Positions 4,417 to 5,094 of a stretch of DNA of 5,094 bases are shown piece by piece. The position numbers and the translations under genes are program-made. Origin of the DNA: Betaproteobacteria bacterium RBG_16_58_11 (GTDB lineage: Bacteria; Pseudomonadota; Gammaproteobacteria; Burkholderiales; Thiobacteraceae); assembly GCA_001770235.1 (NCBI GenBank), contig MEQN01000108.1:4441-9534 (forward strand). Direction: 5' to 3'. Position 1 is the stretch's first letter, and the number at the start of each line of letters is the position of its first letter. The notes beneath the pieces are model-generated. The model did no database searches, was not told the DNA's origin, and saw only the letters and a list, made by a program, of their open reading frames with translations.

Positions 4417-5094
4417 ATGCCCGTTCTGACCATTGTGTACGCTAGCTTGTTTTACGCCGCCACCGCCATTCTGGTGTTTGGGGTCGGCTATAAAGTCTAT
4501 GGCTACGCGCGCACCCCTGCCCCGCTCAAGATTCCGACTACGCCCGCCCCGACCACCGCGTCCGGCGTGGCCTTTCGCATGGCCCGCGAGGTCGTGCTGT
4601 TTGAAAGCTTATTCAAAGCCAGCAAGTGGACTTGGATTTTCGGCTATTTATTCCACGGCGCCCTGGCGCTCGTGCTGTTGCGCCACTTCCGCTATTTTCA
4701 GGAACCGGTATGGCTGGTGATCGACTTGATCCAGCCGTTTGGCCTATATGCCGCATTCGGCATGGTGGCCGGCCTGGGTGGCCTGTGGGCGCGCCGCTTC
4801 CTGGTGGATCGCGTGCGGTATATTTCCACCTTGTCCGATCACTTAATGCTGGCCTTGCTCCTGGCTATCGCGCTGTCGGGACTGGGCATGAAATACGTCG
4901 CGCATACCGATATCATCGGCCTCAAAACCTTCATGCTCGGCTTGATGGCGTTTGAATTGCAGCCCTTGCCGGAAGACCCCTTCCTGCTGATTCATCTCGG
5001 GCTGGTGGCCATGTTGATGATCATCTTCCCGATCAGCAAGCTATTGCATGCGCCCGGCATATTTTTCAGTCCCTCGCGCAACCAAGTAGATAAC
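4417..5094 (+). CDS. dsrM: Diheme membrane subunit DsrM (5' part, open at window edge)
   Basis: Cytochrome b-type integral membrane subunit of the DsrMKJOP complex, related to NarI of nitrate reductase. It exchanges electrons between the quinone pool and DsrK. The first 226 residues are present with no stop before the edge; family members are about 240 residues, so only a short tail should be missing. Hydrophobic segments lie at about 4-28, 72-90, 104-124, 140-160 and 188-208. H80 and H90 (ten apart) and H193 and H211 (eighteen apart) reproduce the spacing of the NarI heme ligands H56/H66 and H187/H205, so both b hemes are likely. The block APLKIPTTPAPTT (about 35-47) is typical of DsrM. GAGG at 4407-4410 lies six bases before the ATG. 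A different reading frame over this region (from 4433) is only a shadow. Confidence 0.93.
   Translation, partial: MPVLTIVYASLFYAATAILVFGVGYKVYGYARTPAPLKIPTTPAPTTASGVAFRMAREVVLFESLFKASKWTWIFGYLFHGALALVLLRHFRYFQEPVWLVIDLIQPFGLYAAFGMVAGLGGLWARRFLVDRVRYISTLSDHLMLALLLAIALSGLGMKYVAHTDIIGLKTFMLGLMAFELQPLPEDPFLLIHLGLVAMLMIIFPISKLLHAPGIFFSPSRNQVDN

Noticed and set aside
3783..4433. A 216-codon open frame on the - strand across dsrH, dsrC and the dsrM start
   Set aside because: It lies antisense to three clearly recognised genes, its product is rich in R, S and C with no recognisable domain, and it spans the intergenic hairpin. It is a by-product of codon bias on the other strand.
4433..4955. Two + strand frames (4433-4720 and 4626-4955) overlapping the dsrM region
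   Set aside because: Their products are P-, R- and C-rich and unlike any family, while the frame from 4417 gives a clear DsrM with membrane helices and heme ligands.
1..5094. CRISPR array, tRNA/rRNA, insertion sequence or phage attachment site
   Set aside because: No spaced repeats, no cloverleaf-like or rRNA sequence, no transposase and no terminal inverted repeats were seen.

Overview
This window carries the front part of a dsr (dissimilatory sulfite reductase) operon on the + strand. In order it holds dsrA, dsrB, dsrE, dsrF, dsrH, dsrC and the first 226 codons of dsrM, which runs off the right edge. The combination of dsrAB with dsrEFH and a DsrC ending in two conserved cysteines is the hallmark of the oxidative (reverse) Dsr pathway of sulfur-oxidizing bacteria. 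Gene order and protein sequence resemble Allochromatium vinosum and the chemolithotrophic Beta- and Gammaproteobacteria. A Thiobacillus/Sulfuricella-like betaproteobacterium is my best guess for the host, but this is inferred from remembered similarity and not from a search.

Layout: positions 1-379 contain no convincing gene. This A/T-rich upstream region has clustered CCCTA/TAGGG half-sites, including a near-palindrome at 165-182 that abuts a TATACT hexamer, several short repeats, and a possible leader hairpin. dsrA (380-1669) and dsrB (1722-2792) encode the two siroheme/[4Fe-4S] subunits, and all expected cluster cysteines are visible. A 77-nt gap with a strong hairpin (2800-2836) separates dsrB from dsrE. 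dsrE (2871-3230), dsrF (3242-3652) and dsrH (3663-3968) are tightly packed and encode the sulfurtransferase complex. dsrC (3998-4333) follows. A perfect 12-bp hairpin (4351-4377) then separates dsrC from dsrM (from 4417), the diheme membrane subunit of the DsrMKJOP complex.

How the parts work together (established for the family): sulfane sulfur from stored or imported sulfur is passed to DsrE in the cytoplasmic DsrE2F2H2 complex and then to the C-terminal cysteine of DsrC. DsrAB oxidizes the DsrC-bound sulfur to sulfite. The resulting DsrC trisulfide/disulfide cycle is connected to the quinone pool through the membrane complex that includes DsrM. The remaining genes (dsrK, L, J, O, P and others) would be expected to the right of the window.

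I do not see a wholly new system here. The points most worth checking are the upstream operator-like array, the two hairpins that bracket dsrEFHC, a shortened loop after the active-site cysteine in DsrE, and an acidic N-terminal extension on DsrF.
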